Origin: Arthrobacter sp. AFG7.2
GTDB taxonomy: Bacteria; Actinomycetota; Actinomycetes; Actinomycetales; Micrococcaceae
NCBI RefSeq assembly: GCF_002892835.1
Contig: NZ_PJMB01000004.1
Coordinates: 310,001-374,000 of the forward strand
Direction of reading: 5' to 3'
Length of the DNA: 64,000 bases
Of this stretch, positions 43,217-51,916 are shown in pieces. The first letter of the stretch is position 1. Each line of letters opens with the position of its first letter. Below the pieces are notes generated by a model. The model did not search any database and was not told where the DNA came from. It worked only from the letters and a program-made list of their open reading frames with translations. The position numbers and the translations under genes were made by a program.

Positions 43217-43720
43217 ATGAACTCCGAAACCGTAGTGACTGTCCTGTGCGGCCTGGCAATCCTCGTGGGCGTGGCAGGCACAGTCATACCGGTCCTGCCG
43301 GGCAGCATCCTCATCGGCGCGAGCCTCCTCGCCTGGGCCGTCTGGGGCGGGGCCGGCACTGCAGGCTGGGTGGTGTTCGCTGTGGCCATGGTGTTCGTAG
43401 TAGCCGGTATGGCCGCGAGCGCTGTCCTCACCGGCCGGAAACTCAAGGAGCACGCCATCCCCAGCCGCAGCATTGCCGCCGCGCTGGCGGCCGGCGTGGT
43501 GGGCATGTTCATTATTCCGGTGGTGGGGCTCTTTGTTGGTTTTGCTGCCGGCCTCCTGCTGAGCGAATTCCTGCGGACGCGGAATATCGGTTCGGCGGCC
43601 ACGTCCAGCTGGGCCGCGCTAAAAGCAACCGGGTTGGGGATGCTGGCCGAGTTCGGTTTGGCGTGCCTTGCCGCCAGTACCTGGCTGATCGGCGTGTGGG
43701 TCGCCGCCCTCAGCGGTTGA
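43217..43720 (+). CDS. DUF456 family membrane protein
   Basis: 167 residues. Opens with a helix containing GLAILVGVAGTVIPVLPGSILIGASLLAWA, the Gly/Pro-rich VGTxxPxLPGxxLxxxg pattern of DUF456, followed by a second helix, a basic loop (TGRKLKEHAIPSRSIA) and two more helices (GMFIIPVVGLFVGFAAGLLLSEFLRTR; AEFGLACLAASTWLIGVW). Integral membrane protein of unknown role; the family is often near transport or lipid genes. Leaderless-type promoter. Followed 41 bases later by an SnoaL-like gene. Confidence 0.85.
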   Translation: MNSETVVTVLCGLAILVGVAGTVIPVLPGSILIGASLLAWAVWGGAGTAGWVVFAVAMVFVVAGMAASAVLTGRKLKEHAIPSRSIAAALAAGVVGMFIIPVVGLFVGFAAGLLLSEFLRTRNIGSAATSSWAALKATGLGMLAEFGLACLAASTWLIGVWVAALSG

Positions 43721-43761
43721 GGTGCTTGCGGTCAGGCTGCCGCAGGGCGTAGAACGGCACC

Positions 43762-44136
43762 ATGACGGACCGGAATGTAGCGCGGAAGCACGTGCAGGGT
43801 TGGATGGAAAACTACCAGGCGGCGTGGGCCAGCAACGAACCCGAGGACATCCGGGGGCTCTTCACCGAGGACGCGAGGTACGAGGCCCGGCCGGGCGACC
43901 CGGAAGCGTGGCTGGGCCATGACGGCATCGTGGCTGGCTGGCTCGCTGCGCGGGATGAGCCCGCGGACTGGACCTTCGAATGGAAACTGCTGGGCGCGGA
44001 CGCTGACACCGCCTTCGTCCAGGGTGTGACCACCTACTCCGCGGGCCGTCCCACCTACGACAACCTGTGGGTGATTCGGTTTGACGGGACAGGCCGGGCT
44101 GCCGCCTTCACCGAATGGTTCATGGAGCGGGCCTAG
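43762..44136 (+). CDS. SnoaL/NTF2-like small protein
   Basis: 124 residues with the cone-shaped alpha+beta fold of NTF2-like proteins: N-terminal helix KHVQGWMENYQAAWASNEPEDIRGLFTEDARYEARPGDPEAWLGHDGIVAGWLA, then beta strands with WTFEWKLLGADADTAFVQGVTTY and NLWVIRFDGTGRAAAFTEWFMERA. Such proteins can be polyketide cyclases, isomerases or ligand carriers; active-site residues cannot be assigned. TAGAAC six bases before the ATG may be another leaderless -10. Confidence 0.75.
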   Translation: MTDRNVARKHVQGWMENYQAAWASNEPEDIRGLFTEDARYEARPGDPEAWLGHDGIVAGWLAARDEPADWTFEWKLLGADADTAFVQGVTTYSAGRPTYDNLWVIRFDGTGRAAAFTEWFMERA

Positions 44137-44160
44137 GCCGGCAGCCGCTCGCCCGGGTGT

Positions 44161-44367
44161 TCAGAGCCCCAGTCCACCCAATTTGTCACCCAGGCCGCCG
44201 GGAAGCTTGCCGAGCAGCTCAGCGGGGTTAATCCCCAGCTGTGACAGGAGCCCGGCATGCTGCTCGGTGTCCACCTGGTCCGGCAACTGGGCATCGGCCT
44301 GCGCGGCTTTGTCGTTGTCTCCCTTGTTCCTGAGGAGTTCGAGAATCTGGGACTTGTCGATGTTCAT
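44161..44367 (-). CDS. Small conserved actinobacterial protein (68 aa)
   Basis: 68 residues from the ATG at 44367, which follows GGAGAG; a six-codon longer start is less likely. Reads MNIDKSQILELLRNKGDNDKA with an acidic helix, then DAQLPDQVDTEQHAGLLSQLGINPAELL, ending in a Gly-Leu-rich tail (GKLPGGLGDKLGGLGL). This pattern (short helix, DQVDTEQHAGLL, LGI-P, Gly-rich tail) recurs in proteins annotated as hypothetical across actinobacteria. No function known to me. Located between convergent and divergent genes as a single unit. Confidence 0.78.
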   Translation of the reverse strand: MNIDKSQILELLRNKGDNDKAAQADAQLPDQVDTEQHAGLLSQLGINPAELLGKLPGGLGDKLGGLGL

Positions 44368-44467
44368 GGCGCTCTCCTTCGTCAATGGCGAAACTGCTAA
44401 GGGTGCTTACCACCCTTGCCGAAAATCCCGGTTTGGACAAGTGCGCGTTGGCCCGGAAGCTCCCGGT

Positions 44468-44473
44468 TAGCAT
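44468..44473 (+). promoter_or_regulatory. -10 box TAGCAT, leaderless start
   Basis: TAGCAT, six bases, then ATG at 44480. Confidence 0.45.
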
Positions 44474-44479
44474 GGAAAG

Positions 44480-45457
44480 ATGACCGCCGGGGACACTGCA
44501 CCGATCTATTGGGACAGCCGCGACCTCACACCGTTCGGCCAGCCGCAGCTGCGCACCCCCGTCCACGACCTCGCAGGGGGAGTGGGTGGCCTGCTGACTG
44601 GCGTGCTCGGCGGGCGCCATCCGGCGCTGCTCTCAGTTGATGGTGAAATCCCACGGCTGAAGCGCATGCTGCCCAAGCCGGCCAAGGCGGTGCATGAAGC
44701 CATTTTCGCCAGCCGCCAGCCCGAGCAACTAATCACGCTGGCACGCGCCTTTCCGGGGTGGGCGGGGCTGTGCTACCTCATGTCCGGCCTGCTGGTGTAC
44801 AAGCAGGGCGGCTACCTCCGTGCATCAGAACTTCTCCAGCGCGGCCTTACCACCAGGAACGAGGACGAAGCCAACCGCTACTCCTCCACGTACCTCACCA
44901 GGATCGTTACCCGGATTGAACTGGCCGAGCGTGTGGAGATACCGGTCCTGTTCAGCGAGGAGTCGGTGTTCCTGGCGCTGGCCCACTCCCTGCGGGAGAC
45001 GGGACGCACGGAAGCCGCGCTGGACGCCCTGAGCGGCCTGCCGCCGTCGCTCCCCATGGCCTTGGCGCGCTGCTCGCTGGCGCTGACCCTGGGCCGGAGC
45101 CGCACGGTTATCGACTGGACGGACGGCCTGCTCAACGCCGATGACCTCTCGGCTGCACTGCTGCTGGTGAGGGCACGGGCCCTCCGGCGTGAGGGCCGCC
45201 TGGAGGCGGCCGGACAAGCGCTCGCAGAGGTCCTGCGACGGCGGAAGACGCACCTGACGCTCAGGAACGATGCCCTCACGGACCGTGCCCTGCTGCTCCT
45301 CGACTCCAGCCGCAGGTCGCTGAATCCGCGGGACTGGGGACGGCGGAATGGGGACCCGGTGCCGCAGCGGGAGATCGCGGCGCCGGTTCCCATCCGTAAA
45401 GACGAAGAGATGCGCCGGATCTGGGAACAGGACTGGAAGAAGCTCAGCGACGATTAG
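44480..45457 (+). CDS. TPR-like helical repeat protein, hypothetical
   Basis: 325 residues. N-terminal 60 residues are Gly/Pro-rich (DSRDLTPFGQPQLRTPVHDL). From about residue 65 to 280 it is a run of helix pairs with tetratricopeptide character (GGYLRASELLQRGLTT; FLALAHSLRETGRTEAALDALSGLP; LLVRARALRREGRLEAAGQALAEVLRRRK). The C-terminus is basic and hydrophilic (RRNGDPVPQREIAAPVPIRKDEEMRRIWEQDWKKLS). No signal peptide or membrane segment, so probably a cytoplasmic scaffold. Abuts the convergent LysE gene with no gap between the stop codons. Confidence 0.7.
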   Translation: MTAGDTAPIYWDSRDLTPFGQPQLRTPVHDLAGGVGGLLTGVLGGRHPALLSVDGEIPRLKRMLPKPAKAVHEAIFASRQPEQLITLARAFPGWAGLCYLMSGLLVYKQGGYLRASELLQRGLTTRNEDEANRYSSTYLTRIVTRIELAERVEIPVLFSEESVFLALAHSLRETGRTEAALDALSGLPPSLPMALARCSLALTLGRSRTVIDWTDGLLNADDLSAALLLVRARALRREGRLEAAGQALAEVLRRRKTHLTLRNDALTDRALLLLDSSRRSLNPRDWGRRNGDPVPQREIAAPVPIRKDEEMRRIWEQDWKKLSDD

Positions 45458-46111
45458 TCAGGAGGACGCGGTCCGGGCAGCCGTAAGAACCGGCAGCAGC
45501 TGTTCGCCCAGCAGCACAACTCCCAGGACCACCATGATGATCCCGCTGGCCAGGGTCACCAGCCGGGCGGCACCGGGCCGGGTCTGCAGCAGGGTGCGGG
45601 ACAGCAGGGCAACAGCGGTGTACACGAGTCCGGTGAGCAGTACGAAGGTCAGCCCCAGCAATCCTGACTGCACCGGGACCGGCAGGGACGCCTCCGCGCT
45701 GACGAACTGTGGAACCAGCGCCACATAGAAAAGCAGCCCCTTCGGGTTGATGCCGCTGGTTCCGATTCCCTGCAGGAAGGTGCGGAGCCGCGTGGTGCCC
45801 GCGTTGCCGGCCCCGGCTGCGAAGCTTGCCTCCCGCCAAGAGCGAAGGGTGCTGATCCCGAGCCACATCAGGTAGCCGGCGCCTGCCAGGGTGATCCAGC
45901 CCAGTACGGCGGGCGCCCGGGTCAGGACCGCAGCCAGTCCTGCCACCAGCAGGACCGTGTGAAGGACATAGCCGCCGCAAAGCCCCGCTACCGCCGGTAC
46001 GAAGCTGCGCTGTTTCAGGCCGGCTGCAATGGAGTAGGCCCAGTCCACCCCAGGGGTGCAGGCGAGGGCGGCAGCCACCAGCACAAAGGCCAAAAACAGC
46101 TCTGAATTCAT
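45458..46111 (-). CDS. LysE/RhtB-family amino acid exporter
   Basis: 217 residues from ATG 46111; upstream part of the longer frame overlaps the Lrp gene and is rejected. Six helices. Family marks: LACTPGVDWAYSIAAGLKQRSF near residues 16-38 (the PGP-x-xxxxxxxxxxG region, here with PGVDW), GAGYLMWLGISTLRS, and LQGIGTSGINPKGLLFYVALVPQFV near 115. Exports amino acids or homoserine-type compounds. Divergent from an Lrp/AsnC regulator over 105 bp, the usual arrangement for LysE-LysG-like or RhtB-Lrp export modules. Confidence 0.9.
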   Translation of the reverse strand: MNSELFLAFVLVAAALACTPGVDWAYSIAAGLKQRSFVPAVAGLCGGYVLHTVLLVAGLAAVLTRAPAVLGWITLAGAGYLMWLGISTLRSWREASFAAGAGNAGTTRLRTFLQGIGTSGINPKGLLFYVALVPQFVSAEASLPVPVQSGLLGLTFVLLTGLVYTAVALLSRTLLQTRPGAARLVTLASGIIMVVLGVVLLGEQLLPVLTAARTASS

Positions 46112-46204
46112 GTGTTCTCCCCGGACGTGATCCAACAGGAGAAACACTAGATACTTCGGGCGCGGAAGTGCTGTCCCTTTTCGCTTACCATCCCCTAATC
46201 CCAG

Positions 46205-46210
46205 TAAGAT
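46205..46210 (+). promoter_or_regulatory. -10 box TAAGAT, leaderless start
   Basis: TAAGAT, six bases, then the GTG start at 46217. No ribosome site in between. Confidence 0.5.
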
Positions 46211-46216
46211 TCTTGC

Positions 46217-46672
46217 GTGATCGACTACATTGACAGGAATATCTTGCGCCACCTCAAAGAGGACGGTCGAATGACGGCTACGGCACTTGCGGCCAAGGTA
46301 GGACTGACCGTGGCACCTTGCCACCGCAGGCTCCGGGACCTGGAACGCTCAGGCGTTATCAGGGGCTACAAAGCGGACATCGACCCGTCCGCCGTGGGGC
46401 TGGGATTTGAGGCGATAGTTTTTGTCACTCTTCGCCAGGTGGAGAAGGCCACCATGGAGATCTTCGAGGACCGCGTGGCGGCCAATCCCAACGTCGTCGA
46501 GGCCCAGCGGCTCTTCGGTTCCCCCGACTACCTGCTGAAAGTCATCGCTGAGGACCTGCCCGCCTACCAGCGTTTCTACGACGCAGAACTCACGTCCCTT
46601 CCCGGTGTGGAGCGGCTGACGTCCACGCTGGTGATGAAGAACCTCAAATCGAATGCCGGACCACCGGTCTAG
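46217..46672 (+). CDS. Lrp/AsnC regulator, probably of the divergent LysE exporter
   Basis: 151 residues. N-terminal winged helix (IDRNILRHLKEDGRMTATALAAKVGLTVAPCHRRLRDLERSGVIRGYKADID in outline), then an alpha/beta RAM effector domain with FEAIVFVTLRQVEKATMEIFEDRV, NPNVVEAQRLFGSPDYLLKVIAEDLPAYQRFYDAELTSLPGVERLTSTLVMK. The GSPDYLLKV segment is the RAM ligand region. A single Cys lies in the recognition helix (VAPCHRRL). Likely senses the amino acid exported by the adjacent LysE-type carrier. Confidence 0.92.
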   Translation: MIDYIDRNILRHLKEDGRMTATALAAKVGLTVAPCHRRLRDLERSGVIRGYKADIDPSAVGLGFEAIVFVTLRQVEKATMEIFEDRVAANPNVVEAQRLFGSPDYLLKVIAEDLPAYQRFYDAELTSLPGVERLTSTLVMKNLKSNAGPPV

Positions 46673-46719
46673 GGGGTGGCCAACGGAATGCCCGGCTGGT
46701 CCTGACCGGCTTCCGTGTC

Positions 46720-47178
46720 CTATTCCCGCAGCAGCCCCGTGGTGCGGTACGGGATGACCTCACGGAGGAACATGCTGGTGGAGGTGCGCACAATACCCGG
46801 GCAGAGCCTGATCTCTTCGGACACCCGGTAGAGGTCGTCAGGGCTGGTGGCCACAACGCGGATCAGCAGGTCTGTCTCGCCGGCGGGAGCATGGCATTCC
46901 AGCACCTCCGGAATGCGGCGGAGGGCGGCAATGGCCTCGTCAAGGTGGCTCTGGTCCAGTTCGGCGCTGACGGATGCTGCCACCCCGCGTCCGAGCGCCG
47001 CGGGAAGGACCCTGCTGCTGTTGGGTCGAAGGGCTCCCGACGCCGTCATCCGTTCCAGCCGGGACTGCACCGTCCCGCGCGCCAGCCCCAGCCGCTGGGC
47101 GAGCACCATGATGGGAACGCGCGGGTCTTCGTCCATGGCCTTGAGGATGCGCTTATCAGTGGCGTCCAATTGCTGCAC
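46720..47178 (-). CDS. Lrp/AsnC-family regulator
   Basis: 152 residues from GTG 47178; the longer frame reaches into the next gene and is rejected. It reads QQLDATDKRILKAMDEDPRVPIMVLAQRLGLARGTVQSRLERMTASGAL for the winged helix, then a RAM domain with SAELDQSHLDEAIAALRRIPEVLECHAPAGETDLLIRVVATSPDDLYRVSEEIRLCPGIVRTSTSMFLREVI. RGTVQSRL is the recognition helix. Target genes are unknown; it lies downstream of, and on the same strand as, the atypical response regulator, with 70 bp between them. Confidence 0.9.
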   Translation of the reverse strand: MQQLDATDKRILKAMDEDPRVPIMVLAQRLGLARGTVQSRLERMTASGALRPNSSRVLPAALGRGVAASVSAELDQSHLDEAIAALRRIPEVLECHAPAGETDLLIRVVATSPDDLYRVSEEIRLCPGIVRTSTSMFLREVIPYRTTGLLRE

Positions 47179-47248
47179 AGCGCACCCTTTCCCTCCTGGT
47201 TCAGCCGCTCCGCTCCAATGGGCGGTGGCCGGTACAGTCAGGCCAACA

Positions 47249-47923
47249 TTAGCGGCCGACGGCCAGGAGGCCCAACTGGCGGGCCATGACGACGGCTTCG
47301 AGTTGTGAGTGGACTCCCAGCCGGGAGTGGATGGCTTTGACGTAGCCCCTGCAGGTGTTCTGGGAGATGCCCAACGTTTTAGCGTTCGACCGGACATCCT
47401 TGCCTTCGGCCATGAGCTTCAGTACGTCCATCTGGCGTTTGGTCAACAGGGGTGCGGCTGATACCTGGCTATGGGGCGGGGCCTGCGTTGCGAAGGCGGC
47501 AAGAATCTGGGGATCTACCTCGATCACCCCTGAGTGGGAATGCCGGACCGTACCCAGAAGGGCAGTCAGGGGCGTGCCCCTGGCGAGGAAGGCGGAGGCG
47601 CCGGCAGCGGCCGCCTGGGCCAGGCCCTCGCTGGTGGGCTCGCTGACCAGCATCACCACGTGGGTTCCCGGTGAAGCGGCCATCAGATCTGCAGCAATTC
47701 CGAGTCCCAGGCCTTCCGGCCGGCCCGAACTCACCACCACGACGTCCGGCTGGAGGCTGCGGCACATCTGAAGGCCCGTCGTGGCATTCCTGGCGAAGCC
47801 CAGCCCCTGCAGGTCGGGTTCATGATCAATTGCCGCAGTCAGCAGTTCGGCAAAAGATGTGTGGTCATCAATGACCAGGACGCTGGTTTTGGCCACGCCG
47901 CCATCCACAGCTTCTGCCGTCAT
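47249..47923 (-). CDS. LuxR-type response regulator with degenerate (pseudo-) receiver
   Basis: 224 residues from ATG 47923 (five codons shorter than the longest reading, which begins at TTG). Receiver domain 12-125: the acidic pair D19-D20 is present, but the phosphorylated Asp of PDVVLLD is S65 in PDVVVVSS, and the conserved Lys of the last strand is R115 (AFLARGTP). It should not be phosphorylated on Asp. The LuxR helix-turn-helix lies at 158-218: LLTKRQMDVLKLMAEGKDVRSNAKTLGISQNTCRGYVKAIHSRLGVHSQLEAV; the usual SNxEIA and TVxxH parts read VRSNAK and TCRGY. No histidine kinase is adjacent. Divergent from the RND operon over about 200 bp, so it may control it without phosphorylation. Confidence 0.85.
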   Translation of the reverse strand: MTAEAVDGGVAKTSVLVIDDHTSFAELLTAAIDHEPDLQGLGFARNATTGLQMCRSLQPDVVVVSSGRPEGLGLGIAADLMAASPGTHVVMLVSEPTSEGLAQAAAAGASAFLARGTPLTALLGTVRHSHSGVIEVDPQILAAFATQAPPHSQVSAAPLLTKRQMDVLKLMAEGKDVRSNAKTLGISQNTCRGYVKAIHSRLGVHSQLEAVVMARQLGLLAVGR

Positions 47924-48059
47924 CGCTGACACCCCCAATCATCGAATCACGCGGGATACCCGCGCCAAGCACGCGTTCCCCAGCACGTCCGTTAAAGGAA
48001 TTTTCCGCCTTCCGGGTGCTCCCTGTATAGGTCCAAGGTCCCCCTTCCGGGCTCAATGT

Positions 48060-48073
48060 CCCCTAATTTGGGG
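48060..48073. promoter_or_regulatory. CCCC-N-AATT-N-GGGG palindrome before the RND operon
   Basis: CCCCTAATTTGGGG lies in the divergent region, 56 bases before the first RND gene, within a cluster of GTCC/GGGGGTCC repeats. Candidate binding site for the divergent pseudo-response regulator or another factor. Confidence 0.35.
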
Positions 48074-48128
48074 GGTCCAGCCAACCAAGGTGGGACTGTT
48101 TGCCGGTTCCCCGCCGCGCGAAGCTTAG

Positions 48129-51100
48129 ATGACCGCCGACAAGGCACCCCATTCGCAGGTTGGACGAGCGATGACCGGTTTGTTTGCTAGATGGAGTTTC
48201 CAGTTCCGGCTGCTGATCCTTGCGCTGGCTGCAGGAATAATTGCGATGGGGTTCTGGTACTTTCCCAGGTCCTCCGTGGACGCATTGCCAGAGTTTGAGC
48301 CGGCCCAGGTCGAGATTCAGACTGAAGCCCTGGGGCTGTCCGCCCTTGAAGTTGAACAATTCATAACCTCCCCGATGGAAGTGGACTTCCTGAACGGCGT
48401 CGCATATCTGGACGAGATCCGGTCGCAGTCCGTTCCGGGCCTTTCCTCCATCCAGCTGCTGTTCGAACCGGGAACGGACCTGCCGCGGGCGCGCCAGCTC
48501 GTTGCCGAACGCCTGGTGCAGGCCCACTCACTGCCAAAGGTTTCCACGCCCCCGGTCCTGATGCAGCCGAAATCCTCCACCAGCAGGGTGATGATGGTCC
48601 GTCTGTCGTCCTCGGAAGTCCCGCTGATCGACATGTCCGTGCTCGCACGGTGGAATATCAAGCCACGCCTGATGGGTGTTCCCGGGGTGGCAAACCTCTC
48701 CATCTGGGGCCAGCGTGAGCAGCAGATGCAGGTGGAAGTGGATCCCCAGGCGCTCCAGGCCCGGGGGGTAACACTCAACCAGGTCATCCGGACAACGGGC
48801 AACGCAGTGTGGGTATCGCCTCTGACCTTCCTCCAGGCTTCAACACCTGGTACGGGCGGCTTCCTGGAGACGGAGAACCAGCGCCTTGGGATCCAGCACG
48901 TCCTGCCGATTACCACTCCCAGCGACCTGGCACAGGTCAGTGTCGAAAACGTGACGGGCCCGCCGCTGGTTTTGGGCGATGTGGCAACGGTGCGGGAAAA
49001 CCACCAGCCACTCATTGGCGACGCAGTGGTGGACGACGACCCCGCCCTCATGCTCGTCATTGAGAAGTTTCCCGACGCCAATACGGCTGAAATTACTGCA
49101 GCGCTGGAAGCCGCCCTGGAGGACCTGAAACCGGGCCTGTCCGGAATCACTGTGGACACCAGCGTCTACCGGCCGGCATCCTTCCTGGAATCCGCGATGC
49201 AGAACCTTGGCATGGGCTTCATTGCCGGCCTGTTGCTGGCCGCGCTCCTCCTGGGCCTCTTCTTCAAGTCCTGGCGGATGGCCCTTGTGGCACTGATTGT
49301 CCTGGCAGTTTCCACGACCGCTGCCTTCCTGACGCTGTCGGTGCTCGGAATCGGGCTGAACGTTGTGGTCTTCGCCGGTTTGGTGCTGGCTTTGGTTGTG
49401 GTGGTGACAGACCTTGTGACGGACTTGACCGGGCTGCGCCGGCGGCGGGAGCTCGCCGCAGCCGGCTCCGGCCGGCGCACGGCAACCGTGAACTCCAGCG
49501 GCATCAGGGACGGGGAAGGCGCGGCGGACGGTTCCAACGGCCCGGAGGCGAAGAACGAGCTGCGGCTGGTGCTGATATCCGCCGCCCTCCAGCAGACCCG
49601 CAACGCAATTGTCTTCGCCGGACTCACCATGGCGCTCGTCCTGCTGCCCGTGCTGTTCCTGGCGGGGGTAAACCGTGCCCTTTTTGTTCCCCTGGCGCTG
49701 TCCTTCCTGGTGGCGCTTACCGTCGCACTGCTCGTCGCCTGGCTTCTCACCCCTGCTTTGGCCCTGACTCTCATGGCCGGCGAGGAGCGCGCACCCCAGG
49801 TCCCGGGCAAGCTCAGGTCCGGAATCCGGACGGCAACAGAACGAAGCGCCGCAAAATTCCAGTGGGTCCTGGCTGCAGGCGCCTTGCTGGCAATAGCTGC
49901 GGTAGCCGGCATTCCGCTCCTTGCCGCCGGTCAGCCGTCCGTGACGGCACTCCAGGACCGGATCCTGCTGGTGCAGTGGGACGGGCTCGCCGGGACGTCC
50001 AACAGCGAAATGAGCCGTATCTCTGCGCTTGCCGGTAAAGAATTGTCGAATGTTCCGGGTGTGGCCAATGTAGGCGGGCACGTGGGCCGTGCCATCACCT
50101 CCGACCGGGTCGTCGGGCCGAATTCAGGGGAACTCTGGGTCACCATGGAGGCGGACGCGGATTACTCGAGCGTGGCAGACGCGGTCAACGAAGTCGTGGC
50201 AGGCTACCCAGGGATCAGCGGCAGCGTGGCCACCTATGGGCAGAACCGGCTCGATGTGGAGCGCAGCCGGTCACAACATGAGTTCTCGGTCAGGGTCTTT
50301 GGAGTGGAACCCCAGGTTCTGCGTGAAACTGCGGAAAACGTCAGGGACATGATGGCCAACACGGACGGCCTGGTTGACCCGCAGTTGTCCCTGCCCAGGC
50401 TCCAGCCCATCGCGGAGATTGAAGTCAACCTGGACAAGGCACAGCAGGCCGGCGTCAAACCCGGCGATGTGCGGCGTGCAGCAGCAACGCTGTTGCAGGG
50501 CGTGGACGTGGGGTTCCTCTTCGAGCAGCAGAAAGTCTTCCAGGTGGTGGTCAAGGGCACCCCTGCCACCAGCTCGAGCCTGACCAGTGTCCAGGAATTG
50601 CTGATCGACAAGCCGGGCGGCGGCCACGTGCGGCTCAGTGACGTTGCGGATGTCCGCGTCCAGCCGCACGAGTCCGTGATCACGCATACCGATACGTCAC
50701 GCCACATCGATGTGGTGGCACAGGTGGACGGCAGATCCGTCGGGGACATCACCTCAGATGTCAACGCCGGCCTGGCCAGCATGGACTTCCCGATGGAATA
50801 CCACGCGCAGGTGCCGTCCCAGTACTCGGAGCAGCAGAACACCGTGCAACTCGTCTGGGCCGTGGGGGCAGCGGCGCTCCTCGGCATCCTGGTCCTCCTC
50901 CAGACCGCGCTGCGAAGCTGGCGGGTGGCCCTGGTTGTCTTCCTGGCGCTGCCAGTTGCCCTGGCAGGCGGCGTTGTGGGCGCAATCCTCACCGGGGGCA
51001 TCGTTTCCCTGGTAACTCTCCTCGCCTTTGCGGCTCTGTTGGGAATGGCTGTGCGGGACTCCATCCTGCTGGTCCGGCGTGCCCAAACTCCCGTCGCAAC

Positions 51101-51455
51101 CGACAGCCCGGTGACTGCAGGGGTGCCGGAGGAGAGCCGGCTGCAGGGCGGTTCACGCTCTTCAATTCTGCAGGCAGCCCAGGAACGGCTGGTGCCGATT
51201 CTCATTGGCGCGGTTGTCAGCGCGGCATTCCTGATCCCCCTGGTGGTACTTGGCGGAGCTGTAGGCAGGGAAACAATTTTGCCCCTGGCCATTGTGATCT
51301 GGGGCGGCTTAGTGACACACGCACTGCTTGTCCTGGTTCTCCTGCCAACCCTCCTGATCCTGTTTGGGACCGGCGCTCCCGAAGATGAGGACCTCCTGAA
51401 GCCACAAGGCCCCGCTGGCGCTGCGGGGCTCCGCGAAAGAACGGAAGTGTCATGA
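48129..51455 (+). CDS. RND efflux pump of the CusA/CzcA type, first copy, with altered TM4 proton relay
   Basis: 1108 residues with the RND plan: helix at about 25-45, porter loop to ~355, helices 2-6 (360-570), second porter loop, helices 8-12 at the end. FEPAQVEIQTEALGLSALEVEQFITSPME is the CzcA-type opening. In TM4 the relay motif GLxxxxxVVDDAI of the sister pump reads GLVLALVVVVTDLVTD: the first Asp is T427, only D428 remains. A charged loop of about 45 residues follows TM4 and another (PVATDSPVTAGVPEESRLQ) follows TM10. Substrate probably a cation or organic compound; export is across the cytoplasmic membrane only. Start may instead be ATG 48171. Its TGA overlaps the mini-adaptor ATG. 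Confidence 0.88.
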   Translation: MTADKAPHSQVGRAMTGLFARWSFQFRLLILALAAGIIAMGFWYFPRSSVDALPEFEPAQVEIQTEALGLSALEVEQFITSPMEVDFLNGVAYLDEIRSQSVPGLSSIQLLFEPGTDLPRARQLVAERLVQAHSLPKVSTPPVLMQPKSSTSRVMMVRLSSSEVPLIDMSVLARWNIKPRLMGVPGVANLSIWGQREQQMQVEVDPQALQARGVTLNQVIRTTGNAVWVSPLTFLQASTPGTGGFLETENQRLGIQHVLPITTPSDLAQVSVENVTGPPLVLGDVATVRENHQPLIGDAVVDDDPALMLVIEKFPDANTAEITAALEAALEDLKPGLSGITVDTSVYRPASFLESAMQNLGMGFIAGLLLAALLLGLFFKSWRMALVALIVLAVSTTAAFLTLSVLGIGLNVVVFAGLVLALVVVVTDLVTDLTGLRRRRELAAAGSGRRTATVNSSGIRDGEGAADGSNGPEAKNELRLVLISAALQQTRNAIVFAGLTMALVLLPVLFLAGVNRALFVPLALSFLVALTVALLVAWLLTPALALTLMAGEERAPQVPGKLRSGIRTATERSAAKFQWVLAAGALLAIAAVAGIPLLAAGQPSVTALQDRILLVQWDGLAGTSNSEMSRISALAGKELSNVPGVANVGGHVGRAITSDRVVGPNSGELWVTMEADADYSSVADAVNEVVAGYPGISGSVATYGQNRLDVERSRSQHEFSVRVFGVEPQVLRETAENVRDMMANTDGLVDPQLSLPRLQPIAEIEVNLDKAQQAGVKPGDVRRAAATLLQGVDVGFLFEQQKVFQVVVKGTPATSSSLTSVQELLIDKPGGGHVRLSDVADVRVQPHESVITHTDTSRHIDVVAQVDGRSVGDITSDVNAGLASMDFPMEYHAQVPSQYSEQQNTVQLVWAVGAAALLGILVLLQTALRSWRVALVVFLALPVALAGGVVGAILTGGIVSLVTLLAFAALLGMAVRDSILLVRRAQTPVATDSPVTAGVPEESRLQGGSRSSILQAAQERLVPILIGAVVSAAFLIPLVVLGGAVGRETILPLAIVIWGGLVTHALLVLVLLPTLLILFGTGAPEDEDLLKPQGPAGAAGLRERTEVS

Positions 51456-51910
51456 CTGCTGCGAACATGCCTTGGAAGCGCCGCCTGTTCGGCGTCCTGG
51501 TCATTGCGTGCCTGGCCGGTGGGCCGGTGGCCGCGTGCGGGGAAGTGCCTGAAGCGGCTCCGGCGGCGACGGGGCTCGAAGCGGCGACCCTTGAGGAGGT
51601 TGAAGGGCAGGACGTCAGCCGCATCACCTTGACGGAGAAAGCTGCAGAACGGCTCGGGGTCACGACTGGAGCCGTGGAAACTGTGGAGGGGAAGCTTCAG
51701 GTTCCCTACTCCTCGCTGATCTACGATGCCAGCGGCGGGACATGGGTCTACACCAATCCGGAGCCGCTGGTGTTCATCCGGGAACCCGTCGCGGTTGAGC
51801 GGATCGAGGCTCCCACGGTAAAGCTGGCAAGCGGACCCCAGCCCGGGACCAAAATCGTGACGGTAGGGGCAGCCGAACTCCTGGGTGCTGAGCTGGATAC
51901 GGCGCACTGA
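51452..51910 (+). CDS. Mini membrane-fusion (adaptor) lipoprotein between the two RND pumps
   Basis: 152 residues. Signal with lipobox VAAC (C29). The rest matches only the C-terminal part of CusB/HlyD-type adaptors: DVSRITLTEKAAERLGVTTGAVETVEGKLQVPYSSLIYDASGGTWVYTNPEPLVFIREPVAVERIEAPTVKLASGPQPGTKIVTVGAAELLGAE in outline, that is the beta-barrel and membrane-proximal domains. The alpha-hairpin and lipoyl domains that reach an outer-membrane channel in Gram-negatives are absent, which fits a single-membrane cell. ATGA overlap with RND1 and six bases to RND2 make it an integral operon member. Similar small lipoproteins next to RND genes are, as far as I recall, found in other bacteria. Confidence 0.82.
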   Translation: MTAANMPWKRRLFGVLVIACLAGGPVAACGEVPEAAPAATGLEAATLEEVEGQDVSRITLTEKAAERLGVTTGAVETVEGKLQVPYSSLIYDASGGTWVYTNPEPLVFIREPVAVERIEAPTVKLASGPQPGTKIVTVGAAELLGAELDTAH

Positions 51911-51916
51911 CCGGCC

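Noticed and set aside
48840..50081. A 413-codon open frame opposite RND1
   Set aside because: Antisense shadow; no start signals.
50234..51907. A 557-codon open frame opposite the RND1 and mini-adaptor genes
   Set aside because: Antisense shadow caused by GC-rich codon usage; composition is Arg/Ser/Thr-rich and lacks any domain.
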